This document shows, one piece after another, positions 1 through 9,084 of a stretch of DNA of 64,000 nt. The notes under the pieces are model-generated. The model did not search any database, was not told the DNA's origin, and saw only the letters and a list, made by a program, of their open reading frames with translations. Position 1 is the stretch's first letter, and each line of letters opens with the position of its first letter. The DNA lies in NCBI RefSeq assembly GCF_018598175.1, contig NZ_JAHESE010000028.1, positions 44,160 through 108,159 on the forward strand, read 5' to 3'. The translations under genes were made by a program, and so were the position numbers. This stretch comes from Dawidia cretensis. Lineage in GTDB: Bacteria > Bacteroidota > Bacteroidia > Cytophagales > Cyclobacteriaceae.

Positions 1-917
1 GGAAGTGTGGTGTTCGGGTTGGCCACGGCCACGGTTACCGGGTCACTGGCAATTTCACCCACGCCGTTATTGCTGACAACACGGCGATACCAATACGTTG
101 CCGATCCCACAGGCGGTGCATAGGAAGCGCCCGTAGCATTGGAGATCTCGCTAAAGGCTACGCCGTCAGCGCTCCGTACCCAACGATACCGAAGCGGTTC
201 TCCGTTGCCACCCCCCAGGGCGGTGCCGGGCGCCTGCGAAAGTGCGCTGGGCTGCTGCCCGGCAGGCACACAATACGTACAGCAAATCTCATTACCGGTA
301 ATGACCGGCACCTGGACGTTGACCGTTACCGTCTTAGTGTTGGAGCATGGCATATCGCCTGATCCAAGACGAATAATCATGCTACCCGTCGCCGTGTATG
401 TGCTCGTGGCAACCGGTTTCGCGGTGACGACGGGCCCGGAAGACGACTGGAGCCTGCCATAGATTGTCTCTGTCCAGGTGAATATAGGATTGTTGTTGTT
501 CGGATGGGCGGTTAGCGTAACCTCACTGCCCAACGGCATCGTCGTCGGTGACGCCGTAACGGAAAAAGAAACGTCATAGATGTAGACGATCAATTGACCG
601 GTGGCACAGCCGCTGATGCTCACGCTCGCGGGGCCAGTACCGGTCCATTTCACATTTATCTTTGAATAACCTGACGCGTCGATTGTTGGTGTAGCGCTTT
701 GAGCATTGCCGTGATCGGGAAATACCCCGCTGCCAACAGACCAGTTCACCTTCTCCTTGCAACTGTTGCCTACCCATATGCTATATTCCGCTACTTCATT
801 CTGGCAAACATCCACCTTACCGCTCTGCGCGTATCCCGGCAAAACGGCAAGTAATAGCATCGTGATACAGACCGTCAAAGATCTCACTGTATCTGTATGG
901 AAGGTATTGCGCCCCAT
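1..917 (-). CDS. Secreted Ig-like-domain protein, N-terminal part only (runs off left edge)
   Basis: From an ATG at 915-917 the minus-strand frame stays open for 305 codons to the window edge, so only the N-terminal part is visible. It starts with a hydrophobic signal peptide ending near 'GYAQS' (residues 28-32). A Cys-containing beta-rich region follows, then Ig/PKD-like stretches with Thr/Val-rich strands, a 'NEICCTYC' cysteine cluster near residue 205 and a module ending in 'ATYWYRRVVS'. The ATG overlaps the TAA of the preceding gene (TAATG at 915-919), so the two are probably translationally coupled. In Bacteroidota such modules commonly open very large RHS (DUF6443) or surface-sorted proteins, but the deciding C-terminus is outside the window. 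Reading frame is seen; family is inference. Confidence 0.72.
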   Translation of the reverse strand, partial: MGRNTFHTDTVRSLTVCITMLLLAVLPGYAQSGKVDVCQNEVAEYSIWVGNSCKEKVNWSVGSGVFPDHGNAQSATPTIDASGYSKINVKWTGTGPASVSISGCATGQLIVYIYDVSFSVTASPTTMPLGSEVTLTAHPNNNNPIFTWTETIYGRLQSSSGPVVTAKPVATSTYTATGSMIIRLGSGDMPCSNTKTVTVNVQVPVITGNEICCTYCVPAGQQPSALSQAPGTALGGGNGEPLRYRWVRSADGVAFSEISNATGASYAPPVGSATYWYRRVVSNNGVGEIASDPVTVAVANPNTTL

Positions 918-1885
918 TACTTGTGCTCGTTAATGCTGTCCACCTGGCGTTGAAGCGACTCGATTTTTTTGTTTGCTTCAATCATATACAGCGTGAGTTC
1001 TTCTACCTTCTTCAGCAAGGCGGCGCTCATGTCACCTACAGGGATACCCTTCTCCTGGACTTCAGCGGCAGCGGGAATACCCGGCAAGTGACGGTTTACG
1101 CGAATGTACGCTTCGACATCCGACAGTGACGGTACCTGGTAGCTAGCATCAAACACGTAGTCCGGCCAGTTGGCTTGCAACTTCACCACAACTTCCTCAG
1201 CAACGATCTTACCTGCTACCGCGAGCTTATAACCCTTTGAATCCGTTGTGCCGATCGCTACGTTTCCGTTTTCATGCACGGCCAAACGTGGCAGTCCCGA
1301 AGTAAAGATTTTCAAACCACCATACGATGAAAGGTAGGACGTAGGCGATCCGCTCCAGCTATCAAATACCCACGAAAGCGAGTAGTTTCCGGGGTTCTTA
1401 CCATTGTATGTAAACTTGTCCGAAAGACCAAAGCCAAATAAATTGTCAATCGGAACCTGTACGTTTCCATTCACATCCAGCCGCTGGGTCGGCGCCTCCA
1501 ATCCAACACCTACGTTCCCCCCGTTAGAAACAACGAGGCGAGGCAGCTGCGCTGTAAAAATTTTAATGCCGCCATAAGCGGACCAGTAGGCCGAGGGTGA
1601 CGTGTTCCAGGAGTCATACAACCATCCAAGACCATAGTCGCTAACATTTGCTCCTTTGTAGATAAATTTGGAAGTCGAGGGACTCACGCCATACCAGTTA
1701 CTGAACGGTATAGTCACATTTCCTTGAACAGACAACTTCTCCGTGGGGCTCGCCACACCGATACCGACATTGGTTGTTGATGTAGTGGCTATACCGCCGG
1801 TGCCGCCCGGAACATATAGCGTTTGTGCAAAACCAGCGAAGTTCAGGACGATCATCGCAACGATAAGTAAAGTTTCTTTTTTCAT
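917..1885 (-). CDS. Tail-fibre-like secreted protein with tandem repeat and C-terminal coiled coil
   Basis: 322-residue protein with a short signal peptide ending at 'GFAQ' (about residue 20). Residues 50-134 and 135-217 form two clearly homologous repeats of about 80 residues; both contain a 'D-S-W-x-x-S-P' segment, 'YGG(I/L)KIFT', 'LPRL' and 'GNV(G/A)(V/I)G'. The C-terminal third holds the 'KLAV.GKI.AEEV.V' block, 'RHLPGIP' and a heptad-rich coiled coil near 280-318. This arrangement is common in secreted trimeric fibre-like proteins of Bacteroidota, and the C-terminal block resembles the region before an intramolecular chaperone. Its exact role is unknown. It overlaps the next gene by one base and stands in tandem with a shorter paralogue at 2057-2836. 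Confidence 0.85.
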   Translation of the reverse strand: MKKETLLIVAMIVLNFAGFAQTLYVPGGTGGIATTSTTNVGIGVASPTEKLSVQGNVTIPFSNWYGVSPSTSKFIYKGANVSDYGLGWLYDSWNTSPSAYWSAYGGIKIFTAQLPRLVVSNGGNVGVGLEAPTQRLDVNGNVQVPIDNLFGFGLSDKFTYNGKNPGNYSLSWVFDSWSGSPTSYLSSYGGLKIFTSGLPRLAVHENGNVAIGTTDSKGYKLAVAGKIVAEEVVVKLQANWPDYVFDASYQVPSLSDVEAYIRVNRHLPGIPAAAEVQEKGIPVGDMSAALLKKVEELTLYMIEANKKIESLQRQVDSINEHK

Positions 1886-2056
1886 ACTTTAAGAATTTGA
1901 TTGTTATTATTATAAATACACTAAATCATAGCCCATGACGTCACCACCACGGCTATTGGCCAGTGATATGACACCATCATAGAAATAAATTCGAATGTCT
2001 TAGGATCTAACCGCGGCTAGGACGCGTGCAACCGTCAAATGTATAATGATCGATTG

Positions 2057-2836
2057 TTATTTGCCGCTATCGTCCACGAGCTTGTTGATCGCATCGTTCT
2101 GACGTTTGTTTTCTTTTTCCAGCTCAATTATATATAACGTGAGCTCTTCAACTTTTTTCAAAAGGATCATGTTCATCTCCATCAGCTTAACGCCATCCTG
2201 TTCCATGGTTTTAGCAGAAGGAACTTCAGGCAGATGCTTGTTGGCTTTCAGATAATTTTCCAATACTGTCAACGGCATGAGGCTATAATCAGGCTCGAAT
2301 ACATAGTCGGGTCCGGGCACGTTCAGATCTACGCGCACTTCCTGGGCGTGGATTATACCCTTCACGGCAAGTTTCGTGTCGGGTACAGATGTACCTACAC
2401 CTACGTTGCCGTTGGCAGCAATTGTCAACGTATAGGCCGGGGCAAAATCGGTATCCGCCGTAAGTCCTGTATTGGCAAAGAAGTGCGTTTTGCCTTCATA
2501 GAAAATAACACCCGCGCTTGTTGGCGCTTTTGCCTGGTGATTTCCACCGCCGCTATAGTGGCTACCAACGGAAAGGACGCCAATGGAATTTCCGTAGCTA
2601 CCCAAAAACATACCCCAGGGGTTGCCGGTTGTGTGCAAGTGCAGCTGAGAGGCATATTTGTTACCTGCGTTATCGCCGACAATATCAAGCTTGGCGTTCC
2701 AGTACGGTTGTTGCGTTCCAATACCGGTGGAATATGTATTCCAGCTGTCGGTAATCGAAGTTCCTTGAGGTTTAAAAATTTGGGAAAACGAGCAAAGTGG
2801 CAGGCCCATGACAAACAAAAATAGATACTTTTTCAT
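2057..2836 (-). CDS. Tail-fibre-like secreted protein (shorter paralogue)
   Basis: 259 residues when started at the ATG at 2834-2836, which gives the signal peptide 'MKKYLFLFVMGLPLCSFSQ'; the longer frame from 2878 would add a non-signal-like leader. The middle is beta-rich (Gly/Asn/Thr), with 'GNVGVGT' near residue 160. The C-terminus repeats the architecture of the gene at 917-1885: 'KLAVKGIIHAQEVRV', 'NKHLPEVPS', then 'LLKKVEELTLY' and a coiled coil. It lacks the tandem 80-residue repeat. Probably a secreted structural or adhesive fibre; the partner is not visible. It lies on the same strand as the two genes to its left with a 170-base gap, so operon membership is possible but unproven. 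Confidence 0.85.
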   Translation of the reverse strand: MKKYLFLFVMGLPLCSFSQIFKPQGTSITDSWNTYSTGIGTQQPYWNAKLDIVGDNAGNKYASQLHLHTTGNPWGMFLGSYGNSIGVLSVGSHYSGGGNHQAKAPTSAGVIFYEGKTHFFANTGLTADTDFAPAYTLTIAANGNVGVGTSVPDTKLAVKGIIHAQEVRVDLNVPGPDYVFEPDYSLMPLTVLENYLKANKHLPEVPSAKTMEQDGVKLMEMNMILLKKVEELTLYIIELEKENKRQNDAINKLVDDSGK

Positions 2837-2878
2837 ACAATATATATTAGTTAAAATTAAGCAAACTGGGTGTGACAT

Positions 2879-3282
2879 TCAACGGATCTCAGCTATACAG
2901 CAGCCGGATCGTAGACAACGCAAAGCAAATATAATAGATTGAGCGATGATCTGTATTGAAAACGAATAAAATCACGAACAGGTTACATACATAATAGTAT
3001 GGCAACAGGCGGGCTACTGGTAATGTGTTAGCGTCGTGATTATACCATCGGCGTTGCTGAAGCGGTGCCTGCGCGTCCGGGGATTAACCCCCTGAAAATC
3101 TCTAGGTTGAAGAATATAATCACTTTTCTTTCAAATGGAAGAAGGGGGCAGAATTCTCCGCCGGCGCCGGTATTGCCACTGGCCGTCAATGACGTGCGAT
3201 TGCACGATCATCAGCGTGTCGTGTTTGTCCCTGGACTGCGCACGATGACGAAAGTCATCAAATGTTTCTCAATTTTCTGTAA
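2879..3282. other. Gene-free interval between tail-fibre gene and PPK2 gene
   Basis: About 400 bases with no convincing coding frame on either strand. The plus-strand frame through 3065-3319 has no start context and runs into the antisense of the next gene. A short GC-rich inverted repeat (ggggattaacccc, about 3079-3091) is present, but it lacks a T-run and is not called as a terminator. Confidence 0.5.
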
Positions 3283-4230
3283 CTACTCCTCTCCGGTCAA
3301 CTGCGTTCTGGCTTTTTGAAGCGCGGCTTTCTGCTCTTCACTGATCGACGGATAGCGGATGTCGAGCGCTTCAAATTTTTCTGCGATTACCGACGCAATG
3401 GCGAGGCGGGCGTACCACTTGTCGTCGGCCGGAATGATGAACCACGGTGCGTGGTCTTGTGACGTTGCGTTAATGGCCTGCTCATAGGCCTCCTGGTATT
3501 CCTTCCAGTGAGCCCGCTCCTGGATATCACCCGTCGAAAACTTCCAGTTCTTGGACGGGTCATCGATGCGCTCGAGAAACCGTTTCTTCTGCTCCTTCTT
3601 TGACAGGTGCAGAAAGAACTTGATGATCACGGTGCCGTTCTTTACCAGGTTCTTTTCAAAGCGGTTGATCTGCTTGAAGCGATCCTCCCAGAAGTCGTCG
3701 GTAATATCAGCTACACTCCCGATGCCGGGAATATTTTCCTGGAGAACATATTCGGGATGTACGCGGGTTATTAGCACATTTTCATAGTGCGAACGGTTGT
3801 GTATGGCAATCTCTCCCCGCGCAGGCAGCGCGAGGTAATGCCGCCAGAAGAAATCGTGCTCCAGCTCATGGGGTGTGGGCGTCTTGAAGCTCGTCACTTT
3901 CACGCCAAGCGGATTGAACCCCGACATAATGTGCTTCACGGCACCGTCTTTTCCGGCGGCGTCCATGGCCTGAAAGATAATCAACACGCTATAGCGGTTG
4001 TGCGCATACAGCTTGTCCTGGATGGCGGCAAGTGTTTTACGGCTTGCATCGAGAAGCTCGATACCCCGCTCTTTTGTGAGGTCGCCGGTATACCCGGTGT
4101 CAAAGTCCTTTAACCTGGTCTCTTTACCCTGCTTGACACGCAAGCCTTCTGTAGAGACGATTTCTTCACGTTCTTTCATACCAAAAGATACAGAAAATTG
4201 TTCGCCATTGTTGACAGCGTCATGTATCAT
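3283..4230 (-). CDS. ppk2: PPK2-family polyphosphate:nucleotide phosphotransferase
   Basis: 315 residues, the usual length for a one-domain PPK2. These cytoplasmic enzymes move phosphate between inorganic polyphosphate and nucleotides (AMP, ADP or GDP). The P-loop 'DAAGKDG' is at residues 90-96, the lid and substrate region includes 'GFNPLGVKVTSFK' (about 104-116) and 'HDFFWR', and the catalytic/metal segment 'NRSHYENVLITRVH' lies near 144-157. This motif set matches the TIGR03709-type (class III) group rather than PPK1. An internal ATG (residue 18) could also be the start. It stands alone 26 bases downstream of the pectate-lyase-fold gene on the same strand and could be cotranscribed with it. 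Nucleotide preference cannot be read from the sequence. Confidence 0.93.
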   Translation of the reverse strand: MIHDAVNNGEQFSVSFGMKEREEIVSTEGLRVKQGKETRLKDFDTGYTGDLTKERGIELLDASRKTLAAIQDKLYAHNRYSVLIIFQAMDAAGKDGAVKHIMSGFNPLGVKVTSFKTPTPHELEHDFFWRHYLALPARGEIAIHNRSHYENVLITRVHPEYVLQENIPGIGSVADITDDFWEDRFKQINRFEKNLVKNGTVIIKFFLHLSKKEQKKRFLERIDDPSKNWKFSTGDIQERAHWKEYQEAYEQAINATSQDHAPWFIIPADDKWYARLAIASVIAEKFEALDIRYPSISEEQKAALQKARTQLTGEE

Positions 4231-4256
4231 TTTCTATCATACCTGTTTTATCGACT

Positions 4257-7091
4257 CTATTGGTTTCCAATATCAGATCCATAAATCTTGCCCGGCTTCG
4301 CATTACTTTCCCTAAGTCCGGAGATATAATAGTTATTGGTCAGCTCTGTTGAAACGCCGGCCGCATGTTGCTTCGTATACACGTTATCCCCGGTAGCCTC
4401 GCCGGGCATTTTTTGTGCGAAGTACGAAGAGTATACATGCGCCGCGCCGCCTCTGTTGTCAATGCCGGGAGCGCCAGACCGTTGGAAGTTTGCCTGCTGA
4501 AAACGCACGGTACCGCTATTGATGATAGCCCCTACGGTAGGACTCCCCCAAAAGGCGCTGTTGTACAGGATAAGTTGAGCCTTCGGGTGAACTTTAGGGG
4601 TATTCGCTTCGCCTCCCATCAGCACGTATGACCTGACAGGCTCTGCTGTTCGTGTATTCACCAATTCGGAGTTGATCGCGATTAATTTTGTTTTTTTGTC
4701 GGCGTCTTCTACAAACAGAGAATACGAGCATCCGTCTGAACCGTGACCGACAATCGTCATCTCCCCGGGATTCTTTCCGGTTATGGCATCTTTCAGGAAA
4801 TGTATACCGTAAAATGACCCGTAAACGAAATTGTTGAAAATGGTCTGGTTTTTAATATCGGCGAATTTGAGCGCGCTGCAATTTGATTGTACAAAACGGG
4901 TCAACGATATTTTCGGATATCCCTGTCCACCTTGTGGAAGTCGTGATCCGTAATGCGGATTGAGCTGCATATTCCGGATAAATCCACCTTCGGCGCCGCC
5001 GCCTACCCAAATGCCTGCCCGGGCAAGCACGCCGGCAAAATAATCAACATAGTGTCTGCTGGTGTTGTAAGAAGCGAGGTCTATACCTTTGTCTCCGCCG
5101 CCTACAGTCACATTCACAATATACACATCCGGACCTTGTCCCTGAATCAGGAACGGCGTCATTCTGGGATTCTCAGCGCTATAACCATCCGTGGCGATAT
5201 TAAGCTGCGAGAAGGTCAATCCTCTTATCCCCGCACCCTCTGCCAGCTGTATCAGTGAAGGACCTTTTTCACCGGCGGCACCACCGGCATATCTTGTAAA
5301 GATACCCACACCGCCACTTTGCGTATGGTGCTGTACATCCCACGTTCCCCGCAGTTCAACGCCCGAAGGAATTTTGATGGGATTGTTCACCAAATATCGT
5401 CCGCCCGGCAAATACAGTGTACCGCCGCCGGCAGCCTTCACGTCGTTCAGTGCTTTCTGTAATGCGGCCGATACATCTTCTGTCGGTTGCTCGTTGTTAA
5501 TACCTGCTGCTCGCGGCAGATCGACTTTCAATACTTTGTTGGACGCCGGCCTCGGGTGTACTTTACTGTCGGTTGCTACATGTTTAGGGATCAGATCAAA
5601 CAAATATTTCTTGTTATTATTGATCTCAACGTTGGCGGACTTGCTGTCATTTTTGATTTCCAATGTGCTGTTATAGCCGGAGTTTACCGATTTTAGCGTG
5701 TTCACGTCTGCTCCCAGAAACACATGACCGGCAGGTTTTTTAAAATCGCTCTGCGTGAGCAATACGTTACCATTGTTTATTTTAAGCGCGTAGTCGCTGG
5801 AGTGGCTAAACGTACAGCCTTCAAAAGATATAACGCCGTCGCTGCCGTCGCTCACGACCGGTCCGGTAAACTCAACACCGTTGAATTGGACGGAGGTTTT
5901 AAAATCGTTCGCGAAATACACGGCCTTGCCATCCTTTTCCGCTCCGAATGTGGAGTTGGAAATAAGCAAGCCATAGGGATTGACGGCCTGGACATATATA
6001 CCGGTCTCGCAGTTTTTGATATGAATCTCGTAAAACTGCGCATTGGGCGTATCGTCGTAGCCGGGTTCCCGGCCCACCCACATGCCGGTCTTATAATCGG
6101 ATACATACAGATTCGATACATATTCCCAATCGGATCGGTGCATGTTGAATCCCGTGCCGTTCGCTTCCGTGTACGCGGCAACCTTCTCCAGCGAGGGCGC
6201 ACCCGGAAGACCTGAATGCGCCCAGTACTTCGGGGCTATTTTGACATTTTCGATGCGTCCGATGTCGGTGCATACATGGACTTCAATTCCTGTACTGAGA
6301 GCGGTGATGTAGCTGTTTAAAACATAATGAAGCTCGCTGGGAGCGGAGTAGAAACCGTTGTAGGCGTTTACCAGCGTTACGTTCTCAATCGTGGCACAGT
6401 CGCCGTTTGGCTGAAATAATGTCCATGGATACGGTTTTACATCGTTGATATCCTGTTCAGGATACCAAATGGATAAGTTCGTCACACCGGTTCCCGAATT
6501 CAGATCTATAAATCTGTCGGCTATGCTGGTATAGGTCGTGCGAAGGGCGTTGCCGGCCTGCGAGTCGTTCCACCAGCTCTCAACCGTTCCGTTATAATTG
6601 GGCGCGTTTTTGCCAACGCGCACTTCCAGAATGCTTCCAAGAACTTTCCCATTGTTTAATTCAGGATCCGCCCAGTCGCCGCGGAGCTGCACACCCGACG
6701 GGAGATTCAGTACAAATTGATACTGAAAGTCTTTCATGCGTTGCTCACTGCCCTGACGCACCCTTACGTTCCGGGTGGCAGTCTGCGTGCTGCGGAACTC
6801 ATAATGGCCCGCCGGAATATACACCACGCCACCGCCATTGGTATAGGCGGCATCAATAGCAGCCTGGAAGGCCGCTCTGTTGTCAAACCCGGGTTCCGCT
6901 TTCGCGCCAAATGTTGGATCCGTTACGACAAAGTCAGAGATGACCCAATCTTTTGTGGGATAAACAGTTTTTATGCTGGCCCCTACCTGCGCATTCGCCA
7001 GGGTTGCAAAACACATCGCCATCATGGCAAGCATAGCCATTTTATCGCATGCTGAAACTGTTTTTGTAATGCTAAAATTTACGCTACTCAT
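4257..7091 (-). CDS. Secreted protein with two pectate-lyase-type (GH55-like) beta-helix domains
   Basis: 944 residues with a signal peptide ending near 'LANAQ' (about residue 35). Two copies of the pectate_lyase_3/GH55-type start are visible. The first, around residues 50-100, reads 'DNRAAFQAAIDAA...GGGVVYIPAGHY'; the second, around 535-590, reads 'VSAALQKALNDV...AGGGTLYLPGGRY' followed by 'GVELRGTWD'. Each leads into long parallel beta-helix sequence rich in Asn/Gly turns. This is the fold of polysaccharide lyases and exo-beta-1,3-glucanases, so it likely acts on an extracellular glycan. No acid/base residues can be assigned with confidence. An AraC-type regulator (7327) is transcribed divergently and may control it. 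Confidence 0.85.
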   Translation of the reverse strand: MSSVNFSITKTVSACDKMAMLAMMAMCFATLANAQVGASIKTVYPTKDWVISDFVVTDPTFGAKAEPGFDNRAAFQAAIDAAYTNGGGVVYIPAGHYEFRSTQTATRNVRVRQGSEQRMKDFQYQFVLNLPSGVQLRGDWADPELNNGKVLGSILEVRVGKNAPNYNGTVESWWNDSQAGNALRTTYTSIADRFIDLNSGTGVTNLSIWYPEQDINDVKPYPWTLFQPNGDCATIENVTLVNAYNGFYSAPSELHYVLNSYITALSTGIEVHVCTDIGRIENVKIAPKYWAHSGLPGAPSLEKVAAYTEANGTGFNMHRSDWEYVSNLYVSDYKTGMWVGREPGYDDTPNAQFYEIHIKNCETGIYVQAVNPYGLLISNSTFGAEKDGKAVYFANDFKTSVQFNGVEFTGPVVSDGSDGVISFEGCTFSHSSDYALKINNGNVLLTQSDFKKPAGHVFLGADVNTLKSVNSGYNSTLEIKNDSKSANVEINNNKKYLFDLIPKHVATDSKVHPRPASNKVLKVDLPRAAGINNEQPTEDVSAALQKALNDVKAAGGGTLYLPGGRYLVNNPIKIPSGVELRGTWDVQHHTQSGGVGIFTRYAGGAAGEKGPSLIQLAEGAGIRGLTFSQLNIATDGYSAENPRMTPFLIQGQGPDVYIVNVTVGGGDKGIDLASYNTSRHYVDYFAGVLARAGIWVGGGAEGGFIRNMQLNPHYGSRLPQGGQGYPKISLTRFVQSNCSALKFADIKNQTIFNNFVYGSFYGIHFLKDAITGKNPGEMTIVGHGSDGCSYSLFVEDADKKTKLIAINSELVNTRTAEPVRSYVLMGGEANTPKVHPKAQLILYNSAFWGSPTVGAIINSGTVRFQQANFQRSGAPGIDNRGGAAHVYSSYFAQKMPGEATGDNVYTKQHAAGVSTELTNNYYISGLRESNAKPGKIYGSDIGNQ

Positions 7092-7241
7092 CGTTACATT
7101 TTTTTATTCAAATCTCATTGCCATTTTAAATGTACCGGCGGCGTATTAATAAACTCTTAAAAAGGACTTAATGGAGGAAGGGGAGTATTTCACCATTGCC
7201 GCTTGTCCCATATTGATGCCGTTGACAAGATCAGGAGAATA

Positions 7242-7290
7242 CAAAAAAACAAAAGCACCGGATTCTGTGCTTTTGCAGGACCGGCAAAAA
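7242..7290. repeat. Hairpin plus tRNA-3'-end-like element (copy 1)
   Basis: AAAAGCAC (7251-7258) pairs with GTGCTTTT (7267-7274), preceded by an A-run and followed by GCAGGACCGGC at 7275-7285. The arm and flank closely match 9882-9930. It sits between two divergent genes, where a normal terminator has no job. See the finding on the six-copy family. Confidence 0.7.
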
Positions 7291-7326
7291 AGGCGATTTT
7301 TAACGCTTGAAGAACAATTTTGATCC

Positions 7327-8184
7327 GTGCCGCGTAAAAAAGTAAACATCCCCAATCATCGGTTTCCCGATCAGACAACATCAGGCGTGATTATCGCGTC
7401 GATCGAGAGCACACGATGGGAAGATCTTGACATACACAAACCACATCGGGACAATCACTTCCATCTGCTTGTCGTAACAAGAGGACAATGGACAATGCAG
7501 GTCGATTTTGAAACCATACAAATAAAAGCGCCCGGTTTCCTTCGACTGCTCTCCGGCCAGGTCCATCAACTTATGGATGCGAAGTCGGCGCAAGGCTGGG
7601 CAATCGCCGCCGACCCTTCCACGTTGCCACTCGAGCTGGCAACCTTGCTCGAAACACGCGTGCCGCTCACCATACCACTAAAACACAACGCGTTTTTTAA
7701 GCAAATAACAGAACTGCTGGCGCTCATGTGTAATGTCTATTCATCCGGCACCGATATCTACAAAGGCAAGTCTGTGCATTTTATGTTCAATGCTTTTCTG
7801 ACGCTCCTCGTCGGAGAAATCACCTATCTCTCGCCGGAAAACGCTCGTCAGGAGAAGCGGGGATCCATTATTTGGCAATCCTTTCAGGTCTCGCTGAAAG
7901 CCAATTTCAAAACAATGAAGTCCCCGGCGGCATACGCCGCAAAGCTTTCCATAACGACCTCGCATTTAAACGACACCATCAAAGACATCACGGGCAAATC
8001 CGTATCAGCACACATTCAGGAGCAAATAATCTTTGAGGCGAAGCGCTTGTTATACTTCACAGACAAAGAAGTGCGGGAAATAGCGTTCGATCTGGGCTAT
8101 CCGGACTCGGCTCATTTCGGAAAGCTCTTTCGAAAAGCAACAGGACTTACACCGTTGCATTTCCGGAGGCAATTCAGAGACTAG
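7327..8184 (+). CDS. AraC-family transcriptional regulator
   Basis: 285 residues from a GTG at 7327; an in-frame TGA at 7321 excludes any earlier start, and no ATG occurs before residue 57. Residues 1-150 resemble a cupin-like sensor region ('HRDNHFHLLVVTRGQ...'). The C-terminal 100 residues carry two helix-turn-helix units ('AYAAKLSITTSHLNDTIK' and 'EIAFDLGYPDSAHFGKLF') ending in 'TGLTPLHFRRQF', the standard AraC pattern. It is divergent from the beta-helix protein gene at 4257-7091, its most likely target. The effector is unknown, though a sugar or oligosaccharide would fit the neighbour. Confidence 0.9.
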   Translation: MPRKKVNIPNHRFPDQTTSGVIIASIESTRWEDLDIHKPHRDNHFHLLVVTRGQWTMQVDFETIQIKAPGFLRLLSGQVHQLMDAKSAQGWAIAADPSTLPLELATLLETRVPLTIPLKHNAFFKQITELLALMCNVYSSGTDIYKGKSVHFMFNAFLTLLVGEITYLSPENARQEKRGSIIWQSFQVSLKANFKTMKSPAAYAAKLSITTSHLNDTIKDITGKSVSAHIQEQIIFEAKRLLYFTDKEVREIAFDLGYPDSAHFGKLFRKATGLTPLHFRRQFRD

Positions 8185-8280
8185 CGCTCCATAAACATTC
8201 CGTGATCCATGCTATCATAACCGTGTTTCGCCCAGTCTCATCTGTGCCACAACATCCATTTTTGCGTCATCAAAATATGG

Positions 8281-9084
8281 ATGATACAAATGGAACAACA
8301 TGTTAACACGGTGCTGGATGCCGTGAAGGTCACAGGAAATTTATTTTTAACCGATTTCCGACGCACGCAGATTCCCCAGACATTCGAAGAGCTTATAGAC
8401 GCCGTCCACACCCTGGAGGTGCGATGTCTGGACATACTGCAGAGAAATTTGGCTGGAGTTTTCCCAGGCACGCCGTGGGTCGACGACAATGAATTTGATG
8501 GGGAGTCGCAGAAACGACCGGCGCAACACGATCAATACTGGCTATGCGATACCATGGATGGCGCCATTCAGTATGTACAGCATATCGCGGGGTGGACGAT
8601 CAATATTGTATTGATAAAAAACGGACAGCCACACCTGGCTGTCATCTATGATCCACTGACAGATGAAATCTTTTGGGCGATGCACGGCAAGGGTGCATTT
8701 CTGAATGGTAAAAGAATGGAGGCCGGAGAAAGGCAAGATCCACGCCATATGGTCGTGGTGGCGGAGTACGGACATCAGTTAAAACAGAACGTCGACTGGC
8801 AAGGAAAATCCGCGAAAGCCTATGTCAGGTTGCTGGAGAGATTCGGCATCGTAAGAAACTATGGTCCGCATGGACTACAGTTGGCGTACATCGGTGCAGG
8901 GCGCATCGACCTGTTTCATCAGTCAGATCTGGATACCCACAACTGGCTCGCAGGCCTGTTGATTGCCAAAGAAGCCGGTGCTCAGATCCTGAACGTCGAA
9001 GGCGAACCGTGGACGTGGGGTGACGATAGTTTACTGGTCGGATCCAAAACAGCAGTAGAAATCTTTAACAAGTCCGTCCTGTGA
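8281..9084 (+). CDS. Inositol-monophosphatase-family protein with degenerate metal motifs
   Basis: 267 residues, typical length for the IMPase/CysQ/FBPase-like fold. The family signature W-x-D-P-(I/L)-D-G-T appears as 'WLCDTMDGAIQY' (about residues 90-101), so both Asp are kept but the Pro and Thr are changed. The second signature W-D-x-A-A-G is replaced by 'HNWLAG' (about 221-226), which loses the conserved metal-binding Asp. 'EIFWAMHGKGAFLNGKRM' is a normal family segment. It may therefore be a diverged phosphatase or a non-catalytic relative. It overlaps the next gene by four bases (GTGA at 9081-9084), so the two are probably cotranscribed and functionally linked. Confidence 0.85.
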   Translation: MIQMEQHVNTVLDAVKVTGNLFLTDFRRTQIPQTFEELIDAVHTLEVRCLDILQRNLAGVFPGTPWVDDNEFDGESQKRPAQHDQYWLCDTMDGAIQYVQHIAGWTINIVLIKNGQPHLAVIYDPLTDEIFWAMHGKGAFLNGKRMEAGERQDPRHMVVVAEYGHQLKQNVDWQGKSAKAYVRLLERFGIVRNYGPHGLQLAYIGAGRIDLFHQSDLDTHNWLAGLLIAKEAGAQILNVEGEPWTWGDDSLLVGSKTAVEIFNKSVL

